Origin: a bacterium UBP2_UBA4780
GTDB taxonomy: Bacteria; Edwardsbacteria; AC1; EtOH8
Direction: 5' to 3'
Assembly: GCA_002403115.1 (NCBI GenBank)
Contig: DHHE01000206.1
Location: 1 to 10,520, forward strand
Length of the DNA: 10,520 nt
Shown: positions 1-7,002 of the stretch, in pieces
Layout: every line of letters starts with the position of its first letter
Position numbering within the stretch: the stretch's first letter is position 1
Position numbers and translations under genes: made by a program
Notes under the pieces: model-generated
The model's database searches: none
The model's input: only the letters and a program-made list of their open reading frames with translations
Told to the model about the DNA's origin: nothing

Positions 1-7
1 TCAAACA

Positions 8-235
8 ATGATAAACGTCGATAAAACCAGCAAATATAAGAACAAATTTAATAAACCTAAGATCATGCCCTCAGACATCGAAATAGCGCAGTTCGTCGAG
101 CTCAAGGTCAAAAAGCTAGGCTTTCAATCACAGGGAATCAAGCTCCTGCCTGAATCAACCGGCGGCGAAATACTTGAATTCACCATCGAGAAACCGAGAG
201 AGCGTGTAAAAATAATGCGAGGAGGTGAATCATGA
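8..235 (+). CDS. Small hypothetical protein, possibly 5'-truncated
   Basis: I do not recognise this protein. It has up to 75 residues, with a lysine-rich start and a compact C-terminal part ending in a basic stretch. There is no signal peptide, membrane segment or cysteine motif. The ATG at 8 is the first in the window, but the frame is open back to the left edge, so the true start may lie outside. An internal ATG at 65 would give a 56-residue protein. Its stop overlaps the start of the radical-SAM gene in an ATGA, and a GGAGG-like site at about 222-226 lies inside its end. This indicates translational coupling and supports it as a real gene of the operon. Confidence 0.6.
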   Translation: MINVDKTSKYKNKFNKPKIMPSDIEIAQFVELKVKKLGFQSQGIKLLPESTGGEILEFTIEKPRERVKIMRGGES

Positions 236-1323
236 ACTGTCGTATGAGTGTCCGCAACGGCCGGATCAAGTTTTATCCCGCCTCACTCGAATATATCGAG
301 CCTGTCTTGCGCAGCCTTGACCAGCAGGTCAAATATGAAAGCATAAGGCCAACAGCTTCATTCAAACCATTGTTCCAACAAACGAAAAGGATTCGCGTCG
401 GTATTACCTGTGAACGCGCACAAAGCATGTCACTCGAGCAGCTCTGGCAGGTCCATGATACTGGCTTATATTACAGCTCTGGCATAACACTATTAGATTT
501 GAAAATACTTATCCTCGAAAAACTGTATTTAGTCTGTTGCCTGTGCGGACACAATTGTCAAATAAACCGATATAAAACCAAAGGCAAATGTGGCCTTGGC
601 CTCGAGACATTTTATGAAAATCAAAACTCGCTCGTCGGGGAAGAGGCTATAATAAATCCGACTGCCGGGATAGCTCTTTTCGGCTGTGAATGGAATTGTT
701 CCTTCTGCCACGCATCCGATTACTTGAATGTTGAAAAAGGCAAGCATGAAGGAGCTTTATTGTCGTCGAGCATTTGGAGCCAAATCAACTACAAAAGATG
801 CAACACAATCATGTTCTCATCGGCCGGCAATCCAACGCCGCATGTAATAAATATATTAAAAGTCCTTAGAGGTGCCCCAGACAACATGAATCTGCCGATG
901 GTATGGAACAGCAACAGCTACGGCACTAAATTACTTTGGAAGATAGTTAACGGTCTTGTCGATTGTTATGTGATTGATCTTAAGTTCAGCAATGATAATT
1001 GCGCACAGTATCTATCAGGTTGTAAGAACCACAACTCTTACACATTAGAAACTTTTAACAGCCTTATAAAATCAGCAGGCAGAAAAATCATCAGATGGTT
1101 GCTATTACCCGGCCATCTAGAGTGTTGTGGGAAAAATATAATGAACATGCTTTCAAAATATGACTTTTATGTCAGCCTTGTTGATGGCTTTTCTCCAAGC
1201 AATAAAATGAAACCTAACAGGCTTAACACCGATGCTGAAAAACAACGGGCGAAGGATATGATCGAAGCACATCATCTCAAAGACATCAATAATCCAATTC
1301 ATTCAAATACCTTCTGGAAATAA
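232..1323 (+). CDS. Radical SAM protein of the PflX-like family (COG1313)
   Basis: A 363-residue radical-SAM protein. The 4Fe-4S motif CX3CX2C is at C152, C156 and C159. Just upstream is a second cysteine set, C102-x2-C105-x3-C109-x10-C120. This matches the N-terminal cysteine cluster of the COG1313 (PflX-like, 'putative pyruvate formate-lyase activating') family. Further family-like blocks are GNPTPH at 199-204, VWNSNSYG at 224-231, DLKFS at 249-253 and LPGH at 292-295. The reaction of this family is not established; the pfl-activase label is historical and no glycyl-radical enzyme is nearby. Residues 1 to about 85 are an extension I do not recognise and that family members usually lack. The start at 232 follows a good GGAGGTG site and overlaps the previous stop. 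Such an enzyme on a mobile element is unusual; it could modify a partner protein encoded in the same operon. Confidence 0.85.
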   Translation: MNCRMSVRNGRIKFYPASLEYIEPVLRSLDQQVKYESIRPTASFKPLFQQTKRIRVGITCERAQSMSLEQLWQVHDTGLYYSSGITLLDLKILILEKLYLVCCLCGHNCQINRYKTKGKCGLGLETFYENQNSLVGEEAIINPTAGIALFGCEWNCSFCHASDYLNVEKGKHEGALLSSSIWSQINYKRCNTIMFSSAGNPTPHVINILKVLRGAPDNMNLPMVWNSNSYGTKLLWKIVNGLVDCYVIDLKFSNDNCAQYLSGCKNHNSYTLETFNSLIKSAGRKIIRWLLLPGHLECCGKNIMNMLSKYDFYVSLVDGFSPSNKMKPNRLNTDAEKQRAKDMIEAHHLKDINNPIHSNTFWK

Positions 1324-1340
1324 CATGAAAGGAAAAAACC

Positions 1341-1904
1341 ATGCGCTTCTTCAGTGAATACCAAGGCCCTGACTGGATAAACAGAAGGCAGCAGCCAACA
1401 CCAGAAAACTACAACGAGAATATTGTCAGGGTCAGCGAAATCATCAATCCCAACGGCGACAAAATCACCTTGGGTGGAGAGGAAACCCAAACATTCCTCA
1501 ATCCTGAGCAGGGCGACCTTAAAACCATAACCAGGGATGTATCAACACCGCTGGCTTGCGGATGTCTATATAAGCCCGGCATGAGTGTCAGAACATATCA
1601 GAATTGCCAGGCTGTTTGCTCAGATCATTATTACATCTGTTCATTATGTTCAACAGAAATACTTCCACAAATGCACGCAATTATTCCTATCGACGGAAAC
1701 AACAGTAAATTCTTCCACAGACATCCATGTGCAGAATATGTGCTTAGGCAACTAATTCAAAATGAGCAGAATAACCCTTCTCTTCCGTCAGGCACGAGAA
1801 TTCTATTGGAAAACATGTACGCAGATATAAGAGCAAGCCGAAGCTGGCTCTACAGAATTTTTACAGGCAGGAGAAGCAACAATGGGCTTCTTCCAGGAAG
1901 ATAA
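1341..1904 (+). CDS. Cysteine-rich protein, probable zinc finger, unknown function
   Basis: I do not recognise the family. The protein has 187 residues. Its central part holds an ordered set of metal-ligand-like residues: C73 and C75, then C89-x3-C93-x2-H96-x3-C100-x2-C103, with H126, H128 and C130 further on. The spacing resembles a cross-brace zinc finger (B-box, RING or treble-clef type), though an Fe-S cluster is also possible. The N-terminal 65 residues are polar and the C-terminal 50 are basic and helix-like; no membrane segment is seen. A GAAAGGA ribosome site at 1327-1333 sits 7 bases before the ATG. The gene starts 17 bases after the radical-SAM gene and its last 23 bases overlap the ATPase gene, so its product is likely made along with both. 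Confidence 0.75.
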   Translation: MRFFSEYQGPDWINRRQQPTPENYNENIVRVSEIINPNGDKITLGGEETQTFLNPEQGDLKTITRDVSTPLACGCLYKPGMSVRTYQNCQAVCSDHYYICSLCSTEILPQMHAIIPIDGNNSKFFHRHPCAEYVLRQLIQNEQNNPSLPSGTRILLENMYADIRASRSWLYRIFTGRRSNNGLLPGR

Positions 1905-3939
1905 TCACCCTAAGTATCAAAAACAAGGCCTGAATGCAAAAGCATCCAGGCCAAATGATCTATTATCCAGATATCAGCATTTTCAGGATATAAAACAAAG
2001 CCGTTTAATTGCAGAAGCTGTTCAAGGTGAAATACCAGTTGGCTTTGTGAACAACAGCGAGCTTGTCTTCGGTTTAAGAAAAGCCGACGCCCCTAAAAAC
2101 GGGCTTGTAATTGGGCTCCCGGGCGTTGGCAAGACTACCTGTTGTCAGGTTTTGATCGACGGCATTATAAAAAATACAGAAGCAACAATAATATTCTTCG
2201 ACAAGAAAGGCAGTGAGAAAAATATATATCCCTATCTTTTACAAGTCCTTGATAAAACACAAATATTATTTCTAAGTCCTGAAATCAATCTATGTGAAAA
2301 TCCTTTTCAGCCTCCGCATAATAGTATAAGTTATCAGGAGTGGTACAGGATTATATGCAATGTTCTCTTGCCAAGCCTCGGGCTCCGTTTTGAAGCCGGC
2401 AATGCTCTTATAGCGGGTGCATATAAGGCTAAAACAAAACTCTCTAATGATGTTAATCCGTCAACATTCGATATCTATCCCTGTCTTACAGAATTGCGTC
2501 CTAGAAAATATGATGAACACGTAAAGGCCGACTATTACAGCCGAGGTGAATTCAGGCTTGAAATGTGTATTTTAAATCTTACCAGGGTTTTCAGTTATAG
2601 ACGAGGAATGCCATTTAACGAATACAGGAAAAAGCGTTTTATATTAGTTGATCTGTCAAGGACCGACGATTTCACAGCCAAAATCATAGTTGAATCCATG
2701 GTTGCAAAGGTTTTCCATTACCAGACAGCACAAAACCAGGAACAAGATGACTCCTGGTTTCTGTTTTTCGACGAAGCCCAGCATTATTACAGCAATGAAA
2801 AGATTCAGACTTTCACAGGAATATCACCATTGGAAGAATACATTCGAATGACCCGCGCAAGCGGGATATGGCAAATCCTGGCCAATCAAAGTTATTCATC
2901 TTTGTCCCATTGCGCCAGAACAATGGCCGGCTTTAAAATCCTTTTCAAAACAGATCCGTCAGAAATGAAATATCTTAAAGAATCAATGATGCTTAATGAT
3001 CAGGATATACAGATAATTGACAATCTTAATGTCGGCGAAGCAATTGTAAAGCTTGATTCAAGGCCAGGTATGCCTTTGTTCAAAATAAATGTTCCTGAAT
3101 TCAAGATTAGAAAGGATATCAGTCCAGGTTATATATTCGAACCAGTCCATGAGCGTTATGATTGCCTGCCTATTCCCGAGGAGCAAAGACTTAAAGTAAT
3201 CAATCAAATACTAGGAGAAAAAGAAAAGCCAGCAACCACAATGACAGAAGTTAATAAAAAGGCTGATATTAACGACGATAGAAAACATACAGACTTCCTT
3301 ATAAATATTCACGAAAAGCCCTTCATGCAATTTACCGAGAGATTAACTGATTTAAAATACGGCGACAGTATCGCTGAATCCGACAGAATTAAAAAGATGC
3401 TGATAGATTATGGCTATGTTACCGAATATAAAGTTAAGTTGAAAAAAGGCCGAGGGTCAAAAGCATCTTACCTTGAACTAAACACCAATGGCAAAGAATG
3501 TCTCGAAGAAAAAGGCTATAAAATAAAACGCAGCTATGAGGGTAAATCAGGCTTTTTACATTCCCTGATTGTCCACAGATTAGTAAAGCCATTTTACGAA
3601 TCAAAATACCAAGTAAAGATAGAGGGTAATAATAAAGGCAATGACGCTGACCTGGCAGTATACGACAGGGAAAAGAAGGTTGTTGCAGTTGAAGTATCTT
3701 ACACAACAACCAGCGAGGATGAAATCAGAAATATCCAACGGGACATCAAGTCATGTTATGAAAAGGTACAGATAATTGTAATATCAACCAGTAATGACAA
3801 TAAAACCATAACTGAGGACGAAGATAAAGCTCAATCAAAGAAACAGTCATTTACCAATGCCTTTAAGGAAACATTCGATGAATCAACATTGGCCAGAATA
3901 GAAGTCCTTACCCTAAAAGAATTCCGCGATCTTACTTGA
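1882..3939 (+). CDS. HerA/VirD4-like P-loop ATPase with C-terminal nuclease-like domain
   Basis: A 685-residue protein. Residues 70-400 form a RecA/FtsK-type ATPase: Walker A GLPGVGKT at 78-85, Walker B FLFFDEAQ at 293-300, a possible arginine finger at R325 (MTRASG), and a polar sensor-like ANQS at 334-337. This arrangement is typical of VirD4/TraG coupling proteins and HerA-type DNA translocases. Residues about 480-550 look like a winged helix (LIDYGYVTE, then ELNTNGKECLEEKGY). Residues about 557-635 resemble the restriction-endonuclease-like tail found on some element-borne ATPases: GFLHSLIVHRL, then DAD at 588-590 and VAVEVS at 601-606, where the usual catalytic lysine is replaced by S606. 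The nuclease may therefore be inactive or use another residue. There is no N-terminal membrane anchor, which argues against a classic VirD4. The start at 1882 is supported by GGAG at 1870-1873. It probably pumps or processes the element's DNA; a defence role is also possible. Confidence 0.8.
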   Translation: MGFFQEDNHPKYQKQGLNAKASRPNDLLSRYQHFQDIKQSRLIAEAVQGEIPVGFVNNSELVFGLRKADAPKNGLVIGLPGVGKTTCCQVLIDGIIKNTEATIIFFDKKGSEKNIYPYLLQVLDKTQILFLSPEINLCENPFQPPHNSISYQEWYRIICNVLLPSLGLRFEAGNALIAGAYKAKTKLSNDVNPSTFDIYPCLTELRPRKYDEHVKADYYSRGEFRLEMCILNLTRVFSYRRGMPFNEYRKKRFILVDLSRTDDFTAKIIVESMVAKVFHYQTAQNQEQDDSWFLFFDEAQHYYSNEKIQTFTGISPLEEYIRMTRASGIWQILANQSYSSLSHCARTMAGFKILFKTDPSEMKYLKESMMLNDQDIQIIDNLNVGEAIVKLDSRPGMPLFKINVPEFKIRKDISPGYIFEPVHERYDCLPIPEEQRLKVINQILGEKEKPATTMTEVNKKADINDDRKHTDFLINIHEKPFMQFTERLTDLKYGDSIAESDRIKKMLIDYGYVTEYKVKLKKGRGSKASYLELNTNGKECLEEKGYKIKRSYEGKSGFLHSLIVHRLVKPFYESKYQVKIEGNNKGNDADLAVYDREKKVVAVEVSYTTTSEDEIRNIQRDIKSCYEKVQIIVISTSNDNKTITEDEDKAQSKKQSFTNAFKETFDESTLARIEVLTLKEFRDLT

Positions 3940-3940
3940 G

Positions 3941-4144
3941 ATGAACAGCCTGATTGACATAAACAAGCTTTCTTTAAAGCTGAGCGTTAAGCCCATGACA
4001 ATCTATGGCTGGGTTCATGAGGGTACTATTCCTCATTTCAAGCTCGGACGGCTTGTAAGGTTCGACGAGGTGGTAATCGAGGAATGGCTTAAGAAAAGGA
4101 AGGTAAATGGCAGGAGCCAAAGAGCTCTTGACATAAACTTATAA
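3941..4144 (+). CDS. Excisionase-type helix-turn-helix DNA-binding protein
   Basis: A 67-residue protein that is almost entirely one MerR-like/HTH_17 winged-helix domain. It has the recognisable pattern of a recognition helix around VKPMTIYGWVHEG (16-28), the wing turn IPHFKLGRLVRF (30-41), and a final helix DEVVIEEWLKK (42-52). This is the standard form of excisionases (Xis, AlpA-like) and of small element regulators. The ATG lies 1 base after the ATPase stop, so it is probably translated by reinitiation; only a weak TTGAG lies upstream. Its place just before int fits a recombination-directionality factor. A regulator of the operon is the alternative. Confidence 0.85.
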   Translation: MNSLIDINKLSLKLSVKPMTIYGWVHEGTIPHFKLGRLVRFDEVVIEEWLKKRKVNGRSQRALDINL

Positions 4145-4147
4145 CAC

Positions 4148-4165
4148 AGCTGCCTTCAGGCAGCT
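4148..4165. repeat. Stem-loop between the excisionase and integrase genes
   Basis: A perfect 7-base-pair inverted repeat (AGCTGCC / GGCAGCT) closes a TTCA loop in the 39-base gap before int. It is not followed by a T-tract on either strand, so it is a poor intrinsic terminator. It lies just upstream of the integrase ribosome site (GGAGGG, 4171-4176) and may affect mRNA stability or translation of int, or bind a protein. It shares the 8-mer GCTGCCTT with the hairpin after int. Confidence 0.6.
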
Positions 4166-4183
4166 TAAAAGGAGGGCATTAAA

Positions 4184-5239
4184 ATGAGAATATACCAAAG
4201 AGGGAAAATATGGTACATTGACTACATCTTTCAAGGCGAAAGATTCAGAAAAAGGATCGGGCAATCTCGAAAGATAGCTGAATTGACCCTGAAAGACATT
4301 GAAGTCAAAATAGCCAAAAAAGAGCACCTCGGCATTCAGGAAACCAGGAAAATGCCTTTTGAAACCTTTTCCGAAGAATACCTGAAGTTTGCCAAGACGA
4401 ATAAATCCGAGAAATCCTATACACTGAACATCACCAACACAAAAGCACTCAATCTGTACTTCAAGAGCAAACATCTTTCAGAAATCAAGCCACAGGATAT
4501 AGAGGCATATAAGGCCGAGCGCTTGAAAACAGTTAAGCCGGCCAGCGTCAACCGCGACCTTGCTTGTTTAAGGCATATGCTGAACAAAGCCATTCAATGG
4601 GGCTATTTAGCATCAAGCCCGATGAAGGGCATAAAACTGTTGAAAGAACCTCCTGGAAGGTTAAGATTCCTGAGCATCGAGGAAGCTGACAGATTGCTGA
4701 ATAACATTCCAGAAGGAACAAAAGCAATTGTGATATTCGCTCTTAATACTGGTCTGAGAAAATCTGAAATACTAAACCTTCAATGGAAAGAGACCGATTT
4801 GAAGAACAGGCTTTTTGTCGTGGAAAAGTCAAAGACAAATGAGCGCAGGATTATCCCGATGAACGATATCGTATATAACTTACTGGTTAAGCTTTCACAG
4901 GGCAGAAAGGCCGACATTATATTTTCAAATGATATTAAGGTAAATCTGAGAAAAAGCTTTGAAGCCGGTTTAAAGAAAGCCCAAATCACCGATTTCAGGT
5001 TTCATGATCTCAGGCATACCTTTGCCAGCCACCTGGTGATGGCCGGAGCCAGCCTTAAAGTGGTCCAGCAGCTCCTGGGCCACAAGGACATAAAAATGAC
5101 CATGCGCTACTCTCATCTGTCCCAGGAACACCTCCAGGATATAATCAACAGATTGAGCTTTGGCCAGGAACATGGCACAAAACAGGCACAAACAGTAAAG
5201 GAAAGCCAAAGCCCGTATAATAAAAGAAAGGCAGCCTGA
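4184..5239 (+). CDS. Tyrosine-type site-specific integrase
   Basis: A 351-residue tyrosine recombinase that integrates and, with the neighbouring small DNA-binding protein, probably excises the element. Residues 1-50 resemble an arm-type DNA-binding domain (RGKIWYIDYIFQGERFRK). Residues 57-145 are the SAM-like core-binding domain. The catalytic domain from about 162 has R192 (TGLRKSE), probable catalytic lysine K217 (EKSKTNE), H274 and R277 (HDLRHT), H300 (LLGHKD) and nucleophile Y309 (RYSHLS). All catalytic residues are present and the length is normal, so it should be active. A strong GGAGG site at 4171-4175 precedes the ATG by 8 bases. The stop codon falls in the loop of a hairpin, 19 bases from the tRNA-Lys 3' end, which indicates the attachment site. 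Confidence 0.95.
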   Translation: MRIYQRGKIWYIDYIFQGERFRKRIGQSRKIAELTLKDIEVKIAKKEHLGIQETRKMPFETFSEEYLKFAKTNKSEKSYTLNITNTKALNLYFKSKHLSEIKPQDIEAYKAERLKTVKPASVNRDLACLRHMLNKAIQWGYLASSPMKGIKLLKEPPGRLRFLSIEEADRLLNNIPEGTKAIVIFALNTGLRKSEILNLQWKETDLKNRLFVVEKSKTNERRIIPMNDIVYNLLVKLSQGRKADIIFSNDIKVNLRKSFEAGLKKAQITDFRFHDLRHTFASHLVMAGASLKVVQQLLGHKDIKMTMRYSHLSQEHLQDIINRLSFGQEHGTKQAQTVKESQSPYNKRKAA

Positions 5240-5249
5240 TGGCTGCCTT
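5228..5249 (-). terminator. Hairpin terminator for tRNA-Lys, overlapping the end of int
   Basis: A perfect 9-base-pair stem (AAGGCAGCC / GGCTGCCTT) closes a TGAT loop. Read on the minus strand the stem runs into TTTCTTTTATTAT, a good U-rich tract. It therefore looks like the intrinsic terminator of the tRNA transcript. On the plus strand it is followed only by ATAG, so it is a weaker stop for int. The TGA stop codon of int lies in its loop, at 5237-5239. Confidence 0.75.
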
Positions 5250-5258
5250 ATAGTTATC

Positions 5259-5334
<76 letters not shown>

Positions 5335-5349
5335 GTTCCAAGGCTGATA

Positions 5350-5378
5350 ATTATACAAAATTTAAAGGTAAAAGTAAA
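5350..5378 (-). promoter_or_regulatory. Promoter of tRNA-Lys
   Basis: On the minus strand, a -35-like TTTACT (5373-5378) and a perfect -10 TATAAT (5350-5355) are separated by 17 bases. The predicted start site is about 8 bases before the mature tRNA 5' end, a normal short leader. Confidence 0.75.
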
Positions 5379-5401
5379 GGTGGCCGGACCGATGTTTTTT
5401 G

Positions 5402-5431
5402 TTGACACGGCCGCCGGTTGGCAGATATACT
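5402..5431 (+). promoter_or_regulatory. Promoter of the purine permease gene
   Basis: A perfect -35 TTGACA (5402-5407) and a -10 TATACT (5426-5431) are separated by 18 bases. An AGAGGAG ribosome site (5443-5449) and the ATG at 5460 follow. The arrangement is divergent from the tRNA-Lys promoter, with 23 bases between the two -35 elements. Confidence 0.75.
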
Positions 5432-5459
5432 TTCAGGAACACAGAGGAGAAACTGAAAC

Positions 5460-6776
5460 ATGCTGCAGCGGATGTTCCGGCTTAGGGAGAACGGCACCGA
5501 TGTCAGGACCGAGGTGCTGGCCGGGATCACCACCTTCATGGCCATGGCCTACATCATCGCCGCCAACCCCATGATCCTGGCGGCGGCCGGGATGGACAAG
5601 GGGGCGGTGACCCTGGCCACCTGCCTGGTCTCGGGCCTGGTGACCATCGCCATGGGCCTGTGGGCCAACTACCCCATCGCCCTGGCGCCGGGGATGGGCA
5701 TCAACGCCTTCTTTGCCTACTCCATATGCGCCGGAATGGGCGTCCCCTGGCAGGTGGGGCTGGGCATGTTCTTCGTCGAGGGGGTGATCATCCTGGCCTT
5801 CACCCTCACCCGGCTGCGGGAGACGGTGATCAACGCCATCCCCTTCTCCCTGAAGTGCGCCATCAGCGTGGGCATCGGCCTGTTCCTGATGTTCATCGGG
5901 TTCGAGAACGCCGGCCTGTTGGAAAGCCATCCGGCGACCTTCGTCACCATGGCCAAGGTCTGCCGTCCGGAGGTCTGGCCCCGGGTGGCCCTGGCGGCCG
6001 CGGTCCTGGTGCTGACCGCGGTGCTCCTCGTCAGGAAGGTCAGGGGGGCCATCCTCGTCGGCATTTTGGCCGGGACCCTGCTGGGCCTGGTTCCGGCGTT
6101 CCGGGCGGCGGGCGAGGCGCCGACCCTGCTCCAGGCCTCGCTGGCGCCCACCCTGTTCAAACTGGACATCCTGGGGGCTCTGAAGCTCAAGTTCGCGGTT
6201 CTGATATTCACCCTGCTGTTCGTCGATTTCTTCGACACCGCCGGGACGGTCATCGGCCTCTCGGTCAAGGCCGGATTCCTGGACGGCCGGGGCAGGATAC
6301 CGCGGCTGGGCCGCATCCTGGCGGCCGATTCGGCAGGTCCGATCGCCGGGGCCCTGGCCGGCACCTCCACCGTCACCTCCTACATCGAGAGCGCCGCCGG
6401 GATCGAGGAGGGCGGCCGCACCGGGCTGACGGCCGTGGTCACCGGCTCGCTCTTCCTGCTGGCCATGCTGGCCGCCCCGCTGGTGGGGCTGGTGCCGGCG
6501 GCGGCGGTGGCCCCGGCCCTGATAATCGTCGGCATCATGATGATGGAGCCGGCGCTTCGGATCGACTATGCCGATTACTCCGAGGCGGTGCCGGCTTTCA
6601 TCACCATCGCCGCCATGCCATTCACCTACAGCATCTCCAACGGCATCGCCCTGGGCTTCCTGTCCTACGTGCTGGTGAAGCTGTTCTCGGGCCGGGGGCG
6701 CGGGATCTCGCCGGTTATGTACGTGCTGGGAGGATTATTCCTGCTGTTCTTCCTGGCCAGCCCGACGTTCCGCTGA
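5460..6776 (+). CDS. NCS2-family purine permease (AzgA/PbuG/GhxP type)
   Basis: A 438-residue membrane transporter for uptake of purine bases, most likely adenine, guanine or hypoxanthine, by proton symport. The start (RENGTDVRTEVLAGITTF, about 9-26) and the NPMILAAAGMDKGAV block (36-50) are hallmarks of the AzgA-like branch. NCS2 signatures include NYPIALAPGMGINAFFAY (70-87), FVDFFDTAGTVIGL (254-267) and GTSTVTSYIESAAGIEEGGR (301-320). Many long hydrophobic segments are consistent with the family's 14-helix fold, and the length is normal. The ATG at 5460 is chosen because of the AGAGGAG site 10 bases before it. It has its own promoter and appears monocistronic. The exact base transported cannot be read from sequence alone. 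Confidence 0.92.
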   Translation: MLQRMFRLRENGTDVRTEVLAGITTFMAMAYIIAANPMILAAAGMDKGAVTLATCLVSGLVTIAMGLWANYPIALAPGMGINAFFAYSICAGMGVPWQVGLGMFFVEGVIILAFTLTRLRETVINAIPFSLKCAISVGIGLFLMFIGFENAGLLESHPATFVTMAKVCRPEVWPRVALAAAVLVLTAVLLVRKVRGAILVGILAGTLLGLVPAFRAAGEAPTLLQASLAPTLFKLDILGALKLKFAVLIFTLLFVDFFDTAGTVIGLSVKAGFLDGRGRIPRLGRILAADSAGPIAGALAGTSTVTSYIESAAGIEEGGRTGLTAVVTGSLFLLAMLAAPLVGLVPAAAVAPALIIVGIMMMEPALRIDYADYSEAVPAFITIAAMPFTYSISNGIALGFLSYVLVKLFSGRGRGISPVMYVLGGLFLLFFLASPTFR

Positions 6777-6832
6777 CAGCCTTATAACCGCAGAGGACGC
6801 AGGGGGGAGAGCTTTTCTCGATAGCCGGCAGC

Positions 6833-6861
6833 TTGACAAAGGGGCGGGGCGGCGTTATACT
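6833..6861 (+). promoter_or_regulatory. Promoter of the thiamine operon
   Basis: A perfect -35 TTGACA (6833-6838) and a -10 TATACT (6856-6861) are separated by 17 bases. The predicted start at about 6867-6868 coincides with the first bases of the riboswitch P1 helix, so the transcript would begin almost directly with the aptamer. Confidence 0.8.
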
Positions 6862-6863
6862 AA

Positions 6864-6960
6864 GGGTTGCTGGGGGAGCAAGGCGGAAAAACGCCGAGCT
6901 GAGAGCCATAGGGCAACCCCTATCACCTGAACCGGGTAATGCCGGCGGAGGGAAGCAAAG
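6864..6960 (+). promoter_or_regulatory. TPP (THI-box) riboswitch
   Basis: A thiamine pyrophosphate aptamer ahead of thiS. P1 pairs TTGCT (6867-6871) with AGCAA (6954-6958). The conserved GGGGGAGC lies at 6872-6879. An optional P3a-like hairpin GGCG/CGCC spans 6882-6895. The pyrimidine-sensing CTGAGA is at 6899-6904, and ACCTGAACC followed by GGGTAATGCCGGCGGAGGGAA fills 6925-6954, a close match to the THI-box 3' consensus. Binding of TPP is expected to switch off the downstream thi genes. Confidence 0.96.
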
Positions 6961-6964
6961 ACGA

Positions 6965-7002
6965 GGCCCCGCTCCCATCTCTGGCGGCGGGGTCCTTTAA
7001 TT
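6965..7002 (+). terminator. Probable riboswitch-controlled terminator
   Basis: Eight pairs (GGCCCCGC with GCGGGGTC, one G-U) form a GC-rich stem from 6965 to 6994, closing a 14-base loop. CCTTTAATT follows, a short, imperfect T-tract. Its place directly after the aptamer and before thiS fits an expression platform working by early termination. I could not identify a convincing antiterminator pairing, so translational control remains possible. Confidence 0.6.

Larger units (their letters stand above)
1..5258. mobile_element. Right part of an integrative element inserted at tRNA-Lys(CTT)
   Basis: Seen: this stretch is clearly more AT-rich than everything to its right. It is densely packed with genes on one strand and ends with an excisionase-like gene and a tyrosine integrase that abut the 3' end of a tRNA gene. 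Known: tyrosine integrases commonly insert elements at the 3' end of tRNA genes, with int next to the attachment site. Inferred: the element's right end is at the tRNA, and its left end, with the second att copy, is beyond position 1. No relaxase, type IV secretion, phage structural or replication gene is visible, so I cannot say whether it is a conjugative element, a mobilizable island or a satellite. The ATPase gene slightly favours a DNA-transfer or DNA-processing role. Confidence 0.8.

Noticed and set aside
232..1323. Pyruvate formate-lyase activating enzyme
   Set aside because: Only the broad COG1313 relationship supports this; the second cysteine cluster and lack of a glycyl-radical partner argue against a true activase.
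4128..4156. Possible int promoter with perfect -35 TTGACA at 4128-4133
   Set aside because: No -10 element at acceptable spacing: a TATAAC lies only 6 bases away, and the 17-base position holds TGCCTT.
1..5240. CRISPR array, or a second copy of the tRNA 3' end marking the left end of the element
   Set aside because: No regularly spaced repeats and no match to the tRNA-Lys 3' portion were found by eye.
5660..6787. Long plus-strand open frame of 375 codons within the permease gene
   Set aside because: It is an out-of-frame shadow in GC-rich DNA; the protein is rich in Gly, Pro, Arg and His, and the NCS2 motifs are in the other frame.
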